Origin: Algiphilus sp965216485
GTDB taxonomy: Bacteria; Pseudomonadota; Gammaproteobacteria; Nevskiales; Nevskiaceae
DNA length: 64,000 nt
Assembly: GCF_965216485.1 (NCBI RefSeq)
Contig: NZ_OZ244162.1
Span: 2,666,001 to 2,730,000, forward strand
Direction: 5' to 3'
A model generated the notes under the pieces. That model ran no database searches, was not told the DNA's origin, and saw only the letters and a program-made list of their open reading frames with translations. This document shows, one piece after another, positions 1 to 11,167 of this stretch (the first letter of the stretch is position 1; every line of letters starts with the position of its first letter). A program made the translations under genes and the position numbers.

Positions 1-881
1 CCTGCCGACTTGTCGTCGATGGCCAGACTGAGCTGCTCTTCCCTGGGCTCGGCGGCCTGCGCCTTGTCCGCCTTGGCAGCCTTGCGCCGCGCGCGACGCG
101 ACTTGCCGCCCTTTTCCAGTGCCGGCCCATCGCCGGCATCCACCGTCGGTGCGGCACGCGGCGCTGTGGCCGCCACCGGCACCGATTGCGCCGCCTGAGC
201 CGCGCGCGCCTCGCGTCGCCGGTGATAACCCTGCGACAGACGCTGTGTCGCTGCCACGATGGCGGCCCCGATGCGTTCGAAGACGCCAAGCCACGAAAAC
301 AGCCCAAGAATCGGCAGCGCCACCGCCATCACGATAAGCAGCAGCAGGCTGGCGCCGACCGGATTGAGCAGTTCACGCAACAGGAGAGCGAGCTCACTGC
401 CGATGATGCCGCCCGAACCCTGCGGCACCAGCGCCGGGTTGGTTGCGATATGGAGCGCACAGAGTGCGCTGGCGGCAGCAGCACTGACCGCACCCGCGGC
501 GGTGCGCATCAGCGGCCCGGGCACGAAGCTTGGCCCGTCGTCGTCATCCTCGGTGTCGGCCTCACTCGCCTCCGGGACATGACGTCCGCGACGCCAACTC
601 TGCAGCAACAACAGCAGCGCGGCGGCAGACCCAAGCAGGGCCACATAGCCGAACAGCGACAGCAGCACATCCGCCACCCAGGCGCCCACCGGCCCGAACA
701 GGTTGCGCACCGGCTCGCCGCTGCCGGTAGACGACCACCCCGGGTCGCCCGGATGGAAGCTGAACAGCGCCAGCAACAGCGAGAGCGCCATTCCGAACAG
801 CAGCAGGAGGACGACCTCGCGTGTCAGCCGTTCAAGCCGACGGGCATTCGGTGCGACGCGGGAAGCGGAGGCTTTTGGCAC
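1..881 (-). CDS. ftsK: DNA translocase FtsK, N-terminal membrane part (gene runs off the left edge)
   Basis: FtsK anchors at the division septum and pumps DNA to resolve chromosome dimers. Only about the first 293 residues are in the window. Reading the minus strand from a GTG at 879-881 gives an arginine-rich start, then four hydrophobic segments with the family signature of a loop after the first one (FHPGDPGWSSTG). After the last membrane segment comes an Ala/Lys/Arg-rich linker, as expected before the motor domain, which lies outside the window. No ATG is available near the start and the frame stays open upstream, so the exact start is uncertain. The position next to aat-bpt-infA-clpA matches Pseudomonas-type chromosomes, where trxB lies between; here trxB is replaced by the next two genes. 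Confidence 0.85.
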   Translation of the reverse strand, partial: MPKASASRVAPNARRLERLTREVVLLLLFGMALSLLLALFSFHPGDPGWSSTGSGEPVRNLFGPVGAWVADVLLSLFGYVALLGSAAALLLLLQSWRRGRHVPEASEADTEDDDDGPSFVPGPLMRTAAGAVSAAAASALCALHIATNPALVPQGSGGIIGSELALLLRELLNPVGASLLLLIVMAVALPILGLFSWLGVFERIGAAIVAATQRLSQGYHRRREARAAQAAQSVPVAATAPRAAPTVDAGDGPALEKGGKSRRARRKAAKADKAQAAEPREEQLSLAIDDKSA

Positions 882-1067
882 GTAGTTTGCTGGACCCGAA
901 GGGTGTGTGTGGACAGGCTCGGACGGCCACGGGCAGGGTGATGGGCAGCATTGAACTTGTGCGCTGTCATCACGCTCCAATCAGTATATCGGCTGCATGC
1001 AAGCCGTCCCGCCCGAGCCCGCTTTGGCCTTGAAGATCGCCTATCGGACCCCACTTAGGAGGGCAGG

Positions 1068-1436
1068 ATGATTGAGGACATGATGCAACGAGGCAATGAC
1101 ATGAGCGTAGACGTCAAGCACTTCGTTCTGACGCCCGACGGCGACATCCGCGAATTCAGCGCGGAAGACGCCGCCCGCGTCGCTTCCGGCCAGTCTGCCC
1201 TGCCCGAGTTCGCCGATTCGCGCCTGCGCTATCTGCAGATCGCACTGGATCAGTCCAAAGGCGATGAAATTCGCGTACAGACCGGCATTGCCTGCCTGCA
1301 ATTCGACGAGGACGGTCATTTTTCCGGCGCCGCCGCGCCGGACGGCGAGGAAGAGCAGGTCGACAGCTTTGAATACGATGCCTGCATCCAGTGGGCGCTA
1401 CGCGGCACCGGCTCTTCCGAGCTTGTATATCACTAG
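1068..1436 (+). CDS. conserved hypothetical protein, acidic, 122 aa
   Basis: A small acidic protein with no signal peptide or membrane segment. The start at 1068 has a strong ribosome binding site (AGGAGGG at 1057-1063). A second ATG at 1101 (MSVDVKHF) is also possible. The middle (residues 40-95) looks like a small alpha/beta fold, with an acidic DGEEEQVD stretch near the end. I do not recognise the family and assign no function. It is divergent from ftsK and lies about 40 bp before the acyltransferase gene, so the two may be co-transcribed. Confidence 0.6.
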   Translation: MIEDMMQRGNDMSVDVKHFVLTPDGDIREFSAEDAARVASGQSALPEFADSRLRYLQIALDQSKGDEIRVQTGIACLQFDEDGHFSGAAAPDGEEEQVDSFEYDACIQWALRGTGSSELVYH

Positions 1437-1479
1437 CACGGTCTGGCCAGAGACCCCGATTGCAGGCACGCTCTAGGGC

Positions 1480-2640
1480 GTGCAGACCCGATACCACCAC
1501 GCCATTCGCGACATCCCCGCCGCGCAATGGGATGCCCTGTTCGACGCAGGCTATCCCTTTACGCGCCATGCCTTTCTTGCCGCGCTTGAAGACAGTGGTA
1601 GCGTCGCCGCGGACAGTGGCTGGGAACCCGAGCACGTCGCGCTGTATGACGACTCGGGCAGGCTGTGTGCGGCTGCACCCCATTACCGCAAGCATCACTC
1701 CTACGGCGAATTCGTCTTTGACTTCCAATGGGCCGATGCTGCCTACCGCATCGGCTGTGAGTACTACCCCAAGGGCCTCTGTGCTATCCCGTTCACACCC
1801 AGTGGCGGCCCCCGACTGGGTGCGCGTGACGCAACGTCGAAAGCAGCGTTGGCCCGCGCATTGCACCACAATGGTGCAATGTGCGGTCTTTCGTCGGAGC
1901 ATATCCTTTTCGCACAGCCAGACGATGCGGAAGCACTCGGGAAAGCGGGCTTCCTGCTGCGAGAGGACGTGCAGTTTCATTTTCGCAACCGCGGCTATGC
2001 CAGCTTCGACGATTATCTCGCGGCATTGAGCAGCGCCAAGCGCAAGAAGATCCGCCGCGAGCGCCGCCGCGTTCAGGAGGAGGCAGGCGTGCACTTCCGT
2101 GTCGTCCCTGGCGATGCCCTTGATGACGCAGCCTGGGCACGCATCTACGCGCTCTATGCCCACACCTACCACGTGCGCGGGCAATCGCCGTATCTGCGAG
2201 AGGCCTTCTGGCAGCAGTACGGGCGCGCACCTGGAACACCGGTGCGCGTGGTGCTGGGCGAACGCGATGACGAGATCATTGCCTGTGCGCTGTGCGTTCA
2301 GGGAGCGGACGCGCTCTACGGGCGCCATTGGGGCTGCGCAGATGATATCCACAGCCTGCACTTCGAGACCTGCTATTACCAGGGCATCGCCTACTGCATA
2401 GAACAGGGACTGTCCCGATTCGACGCCGGCACGCAGGGTGGGCACAAGCTGATGCGAGGCTTCGAACCGGTGTTGACCTACAGTCTCCATTGGTTGGCCG
2501 AGCCCCGTCTGCACCAGGCGGTGGAGGACTTCCTGCGCCGTGAGCGTGCCGCGGTGGAGGATGGCAGGGACCGGCTCGAAAGCGAACACAGCGCGTACCG
2601 GCGAGCCGAAGGCGGGGCAAGCGGTGCGGACGCGCGCTAG
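1480..2640 (+). CDS. GNAT-like N-acyltransferase, DUF482 / COG3146 family
   Basis: A 386-residue protein matching the DUF482 family, a FemAB-like double-GNAT fold often labelled 'peptidoglycan biosynthesis protein' although the substrate is not established. Family marks I can see are the WDALFDAGYPFTRHAFL opening, the HYRKHHSYGEFVFD segment near residue 70, the basic SAKRKKIRRERRRV run near residue 190, and FDAGTQGGHKLMRGFEP near the C-terminus. The start is a GTG at 1480 with only a weak Shine-Dalgarno sequence. It ends 9 bp before aat. The family call is fairly firm and the reaction is not known. Confidence 0.75.
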   Translation: MQTRYHHAIRDIPAAQWDALFDAGYPFTRHAFLAALEDSGSVAADSGWEPEHVALYDDSGRLCAAAPHYRKHHSYGEFVFDFQWADAAYRIGCEYYPKGLCAIPFTPSGGPRLGARDATSKAALARALHHNGAMCGLSSEHILFAQPDDAEALGKAGFLLREDVQFHFRNRGYASFDDYLAALSSAKRKKIRRERRRVQEEAGVHFRVVPGDALDDAAWARIYALYAHTYHVRGQSPYLREAFWQQYGRAPGTPVRVVLGERDDEIIACALCVQGADALYGRHWGCADDIHSLHFETCYYQGIAYCIEQGLSRFDAGTQGGHKLMRGFEPVLTYSLHWLAEPRLHQAVEDFLRRERAAVEDGRDRLESEHSAYRRAEGGASGADAR

Positions 2641-2649
2641 AGTAGGCAT

Positions 2650-3396
2650 ATGGACAACCCGATCCGGCTCCATTGGCTCGATCCGAAGGATCCGGCGCAG
2701 CCCTTTCCTCCCGCCGGCAGGGCGCTGCGCGATCCCAATGGCCTGCTGGCCATTGGCGGGGATTTGTCCACGGCACGACTGCTTCGCGCCTATCGCGAGG
2801 GCATCTTCCCGTGGTTCAACCCGGACGAGCCCATCCTGTGGTGGAGTCCCGACCCGCGCACCGTGCTGCCGACCCACGCCATGCATGTGAGTCGGAGCCT
2901 GCGCCGCGCCATTCGCCGCGCGGACTACGCCGTCCGCTTCAACAGCGCCCCCGATGCCGTGCTTGACGCCTGTGCAGCCCCGCGCGCGCCTGGCCAAGGC
3001 ACCTGGCTGGGGCTGCAGATGCGCAAGGCCTATCGCAACCTGTTCGACGTGGGTGCGATGAAAACGGTCGAAATCTGGCGCAACGGTCACCTTATTGGCG
3101 GTGTTTACGGCGTGGCCATCGGTCGCATGTTCTTTGGCGAGAGCATGTTTTCGGCCGCAGACAATGGCTCGAAAATTGCTCTGTATTGGTTATGTCAATT
3201 CATGGATGCGCACGACATGCCGATTCTCGATTGTCAGGTGGGTTCGCCGCATCTCCAGAGCCTAGGGGCGGTAGCAATGCCGCGGCCACAATTCATTGAA
3301 AGCGTGTGGCGGCTGACGCGACTGCCCGCACCGCTCTGGACGGCGCCTGAGGCGGCTCCGTCATCCCCGCAGCATACGGAGACTCGGTCATGCTGA
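2650..3396 (+). CDS. aat: leucyl/phenylalanyl-tRNA-protein transferase
   Basis: Adds Leu or Phe from aminoacyl-tRNA to proteins with an N-terminal Arg or Lys, marking them for ClpS/ClpAP. At 248 residues it is the normal family length. Diagnostic segments are GLLAIGGDLSTARLLRAYR, EGIFPWFNPDEPILWWSPD and the FFGESMF and LDCQVGSPHLQSLGA blocks of the GNAT-like core. The ATG at 2650 lies 9 bp after the upstream gene. Its 3' end overlaps bpt by 7 bp, so the two transferases are translationally linked. It sits upstream of clpA and clpS, completing the bacterial N-degron set. Confidence 0.97.
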   Translation: MDNPIRLHWLDPKDPAQPFPPAGRALRDPNGLLAIGGDLSTARLLRAYREGIFPWFNPDEPILWWSPDPRTVLPTHAMHVSRSLRRAIRRADYAVRFNSAPDAVLDACAAPRAPGQGTWLGLQMRKAYRNLFDVGAMKTVEIWRNGHLIGGVYGVAIGRMFFGESMFSAADNGSKIALYWLCQFMDAHDMPILDCQVGSPHLQSLGAVAMPRPQFIESVWRLTRLPAPLWTAPEAAPSSPQHTETRSC

Positions 3397-4106
3397 GCGG
3401 CCTGCAGAACGTCAGCCTCCTGATCACGCAACCCCATGCATGCAGCTATCTGGAACAGCGTACTGCCCGCAACCTGGTAGTGGATCCACGGTTGCGACTC
3501 GACGCGGCGCGCTATGAACAGCTGCTGGATCAGGGCTTTCGTCGCAGCGGCGATGCCGTCTATCGGCCGCATTGCCCGCAATGCCAGGCCTGCACACCAG
3601 TACGGATTCCAGTGCGGGAATTCGCCCCCGATCGCGCGCAGCGGCGCTGCATGAAACGCAATGAGGATCTCGAATTAGTACGCGCCTCGACGATCAACAG
3701 TGACATCCTCGCCCTCTACGAGCGCTATCTGCGCGCCCGTCACGAGGGAGAAGGTATGGAGCCTGACGACCATTTCGGCTTCGAGCGCTTCACCGCCTGC
3801 ACCTGGATGCCGGTGGAGTACTGGCAGTATTTCGACCGCGACCGCCTGGTTGCCTGTGCGGTCGTGGACGTCCTGCCAAACGGCTATTCCGCGGTGTATA
3901 CCGTCTTCGATCCGGGCCCGGACTATGCCGGCCGGAGCCTCGGCACGCTGGCGGTACTGTCCCAGATCCATGCCGCCGAACGCGAAGGCAAGGATTACGT
4001 GTGGCTCGGCTACTGGATTCCCGGCTGCGGCAAGATGGAATACAAGAAGCGCTTTCGGCCACAGGAGCGTTCCGACGGCGCTGGCTGGTCACGCATTGCC
4101 GAATAA
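3390..4106 (+). CDS. bpt: aspartate/glutamate leucyltransferase
   Basis: Transfers Leu to proteins with N-terminal Asp or Glu (family formerly called Ate/YcbZ-like arginyltransferase homologues). At 238 residues it has the N-terminal cysteine-containing region (HPHAC-like QPHACSYL near residue 18, then HCPQCQACTPVRIP near 60) and the C-terminal YVWLGYWIPGCGKMEYKKRFRP block that typifies bacterial Bpt. It overlaps aat by 7 bp and is 45 bp before infA. Confidence 0.95.
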   Translation: MLSGLQNVSLLITQPHACSYLEQRTARNLVVDPRLRLDAARYEQLLDQGFRRSGDAVYRPHCPQCQACTPVRIPVREFAPDRAQRRCMKRNEDLELVRASTINSDILALYERYLRARHEGEGMEPDDHFGFERFTACTWMPVEYWQYFDRDRLVACAVVDVLPNGYSAVYTVFDPGPDYAGRSLGTLAVLSQIHAAEREGKDYVWLGYWIPGCGKMEYKKRFRPQERSDGAGWSRIAE

Positions 4107-4151
4107 GGCGGGGCGGGCGATAATAGCGGGCTTATTCCACAACCCGCATTC

Positions 4152-4370
4152 ATGGCCAAAGAAGACCATATCGAAATGGAGGGCGTCGTCCTCGACACCC
4201 TTCCCAATACCACTTTTCGCGTGAAACTCGAGAACGGACACGTCGTGACCGCGCACATCTCGGGCAAGATGCGGAAGCACTACATTCGCATCCTCACGGG
4301 CGACAAGGTCAAGGTCGAACTCACGCCCTACGACCTGAGCAAGGGACGGATCACCTACCGCGACAAATAG
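4152..4370 (+). CDS. infA: translation initiation factor IF-1
   Basis: A 72-residue S1/OB-fold protein that binds the 30S A site during initiation. The sequence is near-canonical: MAKEDHIEMEGVVLDTLPN, HISGKMRKHYIRIL, and the ending VELTPYDLSKGRITYRDK. Its place after aat-bpt and near clpA is conserved in gammaproteobacteria. No clear terminator follows it. The 267 bp to the next gene hold the phosphatase promoter. Confidence 0.99.
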   Translation: MAKEDHIEMEGVVLDTLPNTTFRVKLENGHVVTAHISGKMRKHYIRILTGDKVKVELTPYDLSKGRITYRDK

Positions 4371-4572
4371 GGCGCAAGGCGACAGTTGCTCGCATAGGAC
4401 ATCGCCTTCAACACCGTCCATATCACCGGACGCCAACGTCGCAAAGTGCACTGTCAGTCCGAAGGCCGCCATGCTTCTGGCGACCGCTTGCGTGCCCAGC
4501 CACCATGAAAGGGCGCATTCATTGTTGACGGTGTACGGGCAAGCGGCTTTGGCGCCATGAGAAAAGCAGCTC

Positions 4573-4606
4573 GCGTCAGGAAACTGTCACGCTAGCGTCG
4601 GATAAT
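4573..4606 (+). promoter_or_regulatory. candidate PhoB box and -10 element for the phosphatase gene
   Basis: Two 11-bp half-sites lie head-to-tail: GCGTCAGGAAA (4573-4583) and CTGTCACGCTA (4584-4594). The known Pho box is a repeat of CTGTCA plus an AT-rich tail; the second half matches 6/6 in the core and the first 4/6. A -10-like GATAAT follows at 4601-4606, 10 nt after CTGTCAC, which is the spacing seen at the E. coli pstS promoter. There is no separate good -35, as expected when PhoB replaces it. The PhoD-family gene starts 31 bp further on. Confidence 0.6.
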
Positions 4607-4637
4607 TCCGCCCCCTTTTTGACAGACTGCCAAAACG

Positions 4638-6308
4638 ATGAGCCCGCCGACCCGACGTGCCTTCCTGCGCGACGCCAGCCTTTTGGGCACAACGGCCACC
4701 CTGCCCTGGTTGAGCGCCTGCGGCACTTCGAGCGCGCCACTCGCCGGTGCCGCCGATGCCGCGTCGACTTTTCGTCACGGTGTGGCCAGCGGCGACCCGT
4801 TGGCGGATCGGGTGATGCTCTGGACCCGCGTCTCGGGCGTCACCAACGGCCCGGTACAGGTGCGCTGGGTGGTGGGTATGGACCCCGATCTGAATCAGGT
4901 ATTGCGATCGGGCACGGTCGCAACGGATGCAGCCCGCGACTACACGGCCAAGGTCGATGCAGAAGGGCTTGCCCCTGGGACGACCTACTACTACCGCTTC
5001 GAGGCGATGGGTTACACCTCCCCGACGGGGCGCACGCGCACGCTACCCGTGGGCGCACTTGAGCGACTGCGGCTCGCCTTCACCTCCTGCTCGCAGTATG
5101 AGGACGGCTTCTTCAACGTCTACGCCGCCATGGCGCAGCGCGCCGATCTGGATGCCGTGCTGCATCTGGGCGATTACATCTATGAGAACGACGGAACGGA
5201 CCGCCTTGGGCGGCGTCCGGAGCCACCGCGCGAAATTCTCAGCATTGAAGACTATCGCGCGCGCTATGCGCAGTACCGCTCCGACCCCGACCTGCAGGAA
5301 GCGCATCGGCAGCATCCCTGGATCTGCGTCTGGGACGACCATGAGTCGACCAACGACAGCTGGAAGGACGGCGCGCAGAACCACAACGAGGGAGAAGGCG
5401 ACTGGCCAACACGCAAGGCCATCGCGACCCGCGTGTATCACGAGTGGATGCCGATCCGTACACCGGACCCCGAGGACCTGACGCGTATCTTCCGCAGTTT
5501 CGCCTTCGGAGATCTGGTCGATCTCATCGTGCTGGAGACGCGTCTGTTCGGACGCGATCGCCCGGCAGATAACCTGGCCCAGCGCAGTGTGATCGACGAT
5601 CCAGGCCGCACCATGATGGGTTTCGAACAGGAGGACTGGCTGGCGCAGCAGATCACGGCCTCCAAGGCCCGCTGGCGCGTCTATGGCAACCAGACGATGT
5701 TCGCCCAATTGCATGTGCTGAACACGCTGCTGGCAAACGATGTCATCAACGTCGAGCTGCTTGATATTCCGGCCAATCCGGATCAGTGGGATGGCTATGA
5801 AGGCAATCGCGATCGCATCTTCGACCAGTGGCGCGTACAGAACGTCCGCAACAATGTGGTCATCACCGGGGACATCCATACCTCCTGGGCCAATGAGCTG
5901 ACGCCCAGTCCGGGAGATCTGACCCAGTATGGCCCCCTCACCGGCCGCGGCAGCATGGGCGTGGAGTTCATCACGCCGTCAGTGACCAGCAGCGGCCTGC
6001 CGGAAATTGACGGCATTGCGGATGTCATTCGCCTGGTCAACACGCACATCAAGTACGTCGACACGGCACACCACGGCTACGTCCTGCTCGACATCACACC
6101 GGAGCGCTGCAAGGGAGAATTCTGGTACGTGCCGACCATCGAGACGCGCACTTCCGAAGAGCATTTTGCGGCGGCCTTCCTGACCCGCGACGCCTTCGGC
6201 GACGGTCAGAATGGCTGGAACCGCCTCGAACGCAGCAGCAGCCCCAGCGAGCCCAGAGCAGACGCCCCGGCCTTGGCACCCGCTGCCGCCGGGACCATGG
6301 CAGCGTGA
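4638..6308 (+). CDS. phoD: PhoD-family alkaline phosphatase / phosphodiesterase, Tat-exported
   Basis: A 556-residue metallophosphatase of the PhoD family, which releases phosphate from phosphodiesters or monoesters outside the cytoplasm. The N-terminus is a twin-arginine signal (TRRAFL, Arg6-Arg7) ending in LSAC (Cys28), which fits a lipobox, so a Tat-exported lipoprotein is possible. A PhoD N-terminal beta domain (HGVASGDPLADRVMLWTRV) is followed by the catalytic core: FTSCSQ, HLGDYIYE, WDDHESTNDSWKDGAQNH, GNQTMF and TGDIHTSW. These carry the Asp/His/Cys metal ligands typical of the Fe/Ca PhoD enzymes. The gene is monocistronic, has a candidate Pho box upstream and a strong hairpin downstream. 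Confidence 0.93.
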   Translation: MSPPTRRAFLRDASLLGTTATLPWLSACGTSSAPLAGAADAASTFRHGVASGDPLADRVMLWTRVSGVTNGPVQVRWVVGMDPDLNQVLRSGTVATDAARDYTAKVDAEGLAPGTTYYYRFEAMGYTSPTGRTRTLPVGALERLRLAFTSCSQYEDGFFNVYAAMAQRADLDAVLHLGDYIYENDGTDRLGRRPEPPREILSIEDYRARYAQYRSDPDLQEAHRQHPWICVWDDHESTNDSWKDGAQNHNEGEGDWPTRKAIATRVYHEWMPIRTPDPEDLTRIFRSFAFGDLVDLIVLETRLFGRDRPADNLAQRSVIDDPGRTMMGFEQEDWLAQQITASKARWRVYGNQTMFAQLHVLNTLLANDVINVELLDIPANPDQWDGYEGNRDRIFDQWRVQNVRNNVVITGDIHTSWANELTPSPGDLTQYGPLTGRGSMGVEFITPSVTSSGLPEIDGIADVIRLVNTHIKYVDTAHHGYVLLDITPERCKGEFWYVPTIETRTSEEHFAAAFLTRDAFGDGQNGWNRLERSSSPSEPRADAPALAPAAAGTMAA

Positions 6309-6334
6309 CGAAAGGCGCTTAGCGACAAGCTGAC

Positions 6335-6358
6335 GCGGGGCCGGTAATCCGGCCCCGC
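6335..6358. terminator. strong bidirectional hairpin between phoD and clpA
   Basis: A perfect 10-bp stem (GCGGGGCCGG / CCGGCCCCGC) with a TAAT loop lies between the convergent stops of the phosphatase gene and clpA. There is no T-run on either side, so it could end transcription with help or simply protect both 3' ends. Confidence 0.6.
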
Positions 6359-6378
6359 CCACCCGTCAGCCGCGGCGA

Positions 6379-8648
<2,270 letters not shown>

Positions 8649-8649
<1 letters not shown>

Positions 8650-8963
8650 CAGGCTTCCTCCATAACGGTCAGCAGGGGGTGCTGATTGCGGCGGGCATAG
8701 TCATTGACCTGCGCCACCTTGGTTTCGGCAATTTCGGCGGGAAACACGCCAGCCACGCTACGTCCTTGGGTGTGGATCTGCATCATGATTTGCACCGCCT
8801 TCTCACGAGAGTGACTGAAGAACTGTTGCAAAACTTGGACCACAAATTCCATCGGCGTGTAGTCGTCGTTGAGCATGACCACCTTATATTTCGGCGGCTC
8901 CTTGATTTTGGGCTTGGCCGTTTCGGTGGCCAGCCCGGTACCTTGCTGATCCTGTTCGCTCAT
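8649..8963 (-). CDS. clpS: ATP-dependent Clp protease adapter ClpS
   Basis: A 104-residue adaptor that recognises N-terminal Leu, Phe, Tyr and Trp and hands the substrate to ClpA. The family core is clear: PPKYKVVMLNDDYTPMEFVV, FFSHSREKAVQIMMQIHTQG and the closing AETKVAQVNDYARRNQHPL. The flexible charged N-terminal tail is the part that blocks ClpA translocation in the model system. It is translated just ahead of clpA in one operon. Confidence 0.98.
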
Positions 8964-9013
8964 GGCTCCATTCTAGCGATGCTGCATCCCTCGAACCGCA
9001 AAGTTGGACCGCA

Positions 9014-10180
9014 CTAGAAGGCAGCAATTCCCGTCTGTGACCGCCCAAGGATCAGAGCGTGGATATCTGCCGTGCCCTCGTATGTATTGACGGTTTCCAG
9101 GTTAATCAAGTGACGCATGACCGGATAGGCGTCACTGATACCGTTTGCGCCGAGCATATCGCGCGCCTGGCGGGCAATGTCGAGAGCCTTGCAGCAATTG
9201 TTGCGCTTGAGCAGGGAAACCGCCTCGTGGGGCGCCTCTCCAGCGTCGAAGCGCCGTCCGAGTTGCAGCGCCGCGTGCAGACCCAGCGCCACTTCGGTCT
9301 GCATATCCGCCAACTTGCGCTGCACCAACTGGTTGGCCGCCAGAGGGCGATCGAACTGTCGCCGTTCCAGGGTGTAATCACGCGCCGTCCACCAGCACGC
9401 TTCCGCGGCCCCCATGGCGCCCCAGCAGATGCCGTAGCGCGCCTTGGTCAGGCAGGAGAAAGGGCCTTTCAGCCCCTCGACACCGGGCAGGCGCTGGGAA
9501 TCGCGCACCACCACGTCCTCCAGCACAATCTGTCCCGTTGGCGAGGCACACAGGGACAGCTTGCCCCCGATGGCCGGGGTCGACAGCCCGGTAGCGCCGC
9601 GCTCGAGCAGAAAGCCACGAATCACACCCGCCTCGTCGCGCGCCCAGACCACGAAAACGTCGGCCACCGGGGCATGGCTGATCCAGGTTTTCGTGCCGTT
9701 CAATATCCAGGCCCCGTCGTCGCGACGCCGCGCCCGCGTGCGCATCCCGGCCGGATCGGACCCGTGATCGGGCTCGGTCAGGCCAAAAGCGCCAAGCCAC
9801 TCGCCGGAGGCCAGGCGCGGCAGGTAATGACGCCCCTGCTCCGGGCTGCCAAAGCGGCGGATGGGATACATCACCAGGCTGGACTGTACGGAGAGCAGCG
9901 AGCGGAAGGCCGAGTCGATGCGTTCGATCTCGCGTGCCACCAGCCCATACATGATGTGACTTCCTCCGGGACAGCCATCGCCCTCCAGTGTCAGCCCGAA
10001 CAGGCCCAGCGCACCGAACGCCTCTACCAGCGCGCGGTCGAAGGCCCCATCTCGGAAGCTCTCGCGGATGCGCGGGGCCAGCGCTTCCCGTGCAAAGTGC
10101 GCTGCGGCATCGCGAATCGCGATCTCCTCAGCGCTGAGTAGCCCCTCCAGATCGAGTGGATCCTGCCATCGGAAAGCCAC
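9014..10180 (-). CDS. gcdH: glutaryl-CoA dehydrogenase (acyl-CoA dehydrogenase family)
   Basis: FAD enzyme that converts glutaryl-CoA to crotonyl-CoA plus CO2 in lysine/tryptophan and benzoate-type catabolism. It is 388 residues long. GcdH-specific segments include AFRWQDPL at the start, AREIERIDSAFRSLLSVQSSLVM, GAFGLTEPDHGSDPAGM, LNGTKTWISHAPVADVFVVWA and the catalytic base region NTYEGTADIHALILGR (Glu in YEGT). It stands alone between clpS and the gsp genes, without the LysR regulator or CoA-transferase often found next to it. A broader acyl-CoA dehydrogenase role cannot be excluded, but the match to GcdH is strong along the whole length. Confidence 0.9.
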   Translation of the reverse strand: MAFRWQDPLDLEGLLSAEEIAIRDAAAHFAREALAPRIRESFRDGAFDRALVEAFGALGLFGLTLEGDGCPGGSHIMYGLVAREIERIDSAFRSLLSVQSSLVMYPIRRFGSPEQGRHYLPRLASGEWLGAFGLTEPDHGSDPAGMRTRARRRDDGAWILNGTKTWISHAPVADVFVVWARDEAGVIRGFLLERGATGLSTPAIGGKLSLCASPTGQIVLEDVVVRDSQRLPGVEGLKGPFSCLTKARYGICWGAMGAAEACWWTARDYTLERRQFDRPLAANQLVQRKLADMQTEVALGLHAALQLGRRFDAGEAPHEAVSLLKRNNCCKALDIARQARDMLGANGISDAYPVMRHLINLETVNTYEGTADIHALILGRSQTGIAAF

Positions 10181-10267
10181 GCTTCAGCCTCTTTCTCGTA
10201 CAGATGCCCCCCATCATGCCACTGTCATGCATGCGGTCCTTTGGCCTGACCAGTATCATCTGCCCCC

Positions 10268-11167
10268 GTGAATACTTCCCTTCTGCTCCAGCTCTACGAG
10301 AGGCACGTGCAGCGTGCCGCAGGACTGACGGCGCTTGTACTTGCCGTGGTCTTCGGCGCCTGCATGGCGCGGCTGGCGTGGGCCCTTGTGCCGCCCCCCG
10401 CCGACAACTGGAAGCCAGCCCCGGTGCAGCGGGAGGCGCAAAGTGCCTCGGGCAGCGCGGCGCCCTACGATCTGGCCCGGCTGACCAACGCCAATCTGAT
10501 GGGCGCCTTCCAGAAACCGGCCGAGCCCGAGGCGCAGGACGTGGAGGATGCGCCCGAAACACGGCTGTCACTCAAACTGCTGGGCGTCTACGCCGCCGAG
10601 GACCCCTCCCTGTCGCGCGCCATCATCGCCGCAGCCGGCAAGGACGAGAAGCTCTATGCCATCGGCGATGAGATCTCAAGCAATGTGGAACTGCATTCGG
10701 TCTTTTCCAATCGCGTGGTGATCTCGCGCGACGGCAAACTGGAAACCCTGCGCATGGAGCGCGACGGCATCGGCGAACAGCAGCCGGCGCGTGCCAAGCA
10801 GGGCGTGCGCAGCGAAAGCCGCGTCACCGACAATGGCAATCTGACGGCTCGCAACCCTCAGAAACTGGGGGAAATCCGCAACGAATTGCTGTCAGACCCC
10901 ACCAAGGCGACCAATTACATCCGTGTCGTCCCTGCCTCCTCGGGCGGGCAGCAGCAGGGTTACCGCATCTACCCGGGGCGGGAACGAGAGCTGTTCGAGG
11001 CCGCTGGCCTGCGCCCCGGCGATCTGGTGACGGCCGTCAACGGCATCTCCCTCGACAGCCCGGACACCGCGCTGCGCCTGCTTAACGAACTCAGCAATGC
11101 CCAATCCATCAATGTCACGGTCGAGCGCGGTGGCAATGTCCAGAATTACACATTGAGTACCCAGTAA
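10268..11167 (+). CDS. gspC: type II secretion system protein GspC
   Basis: Inner-membrane linker that connects the T2SS assembly platform to the secretin. It is 299 residues from a GTG start at 10268. A short cytoplasmic tail is followed by one membrane helix (about 18-38), a proline-rich stretch, the homology region (TRLSLKLLGVYA..IGDEI, about 95-150) that contacts GspD, and a C-terminal PDZ domain (GLRPGDLVTAVNGISL, about 225-295). Its stop overlaps the gspD start by 1 nt (TAATG), making it the first gene of gspCDEF. Confidence 0.93.
   Translation: MNTSLLLQLYERHVQRAAGLTALVLAVVFGACMARLAWALVPPPADNWKPAPVQREAQSASGSAAPYDLARLTNANLMGAFQKPAEPEAQDVEDAPETRLSLKLLGVYAAEDPSLSRAIIAAAGKDEKLYAIGDEISSNVELHSVFSNRVVISRDGKLETLRMERDGIGEQQPARAKQGVRSESRVTDNGNLTARNPQKLGEIRNELLSDPTKATNYIRVVPASSGGQQQGYRIYPGRERELFEAAGLRPGDLVTAVNGISLDSPDTALRLLNELSNAQSINVTVERGGNVQNYTLSTQ

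Noticed and set aside
1156..3090. Long open frame on the minus strand (644 codons) opposite the acyltransferase and aat genes
   Set aside because: It is a shadow of real plus-strand genes in GC-rich DNA; its translation shows no family motif.
4371..4637. A tRNA-Ser gene after infA, as in E. coli (serW)
   Set aside because: No class II tRNA structure can be formed here; the region holds only the phosphatase promoter.
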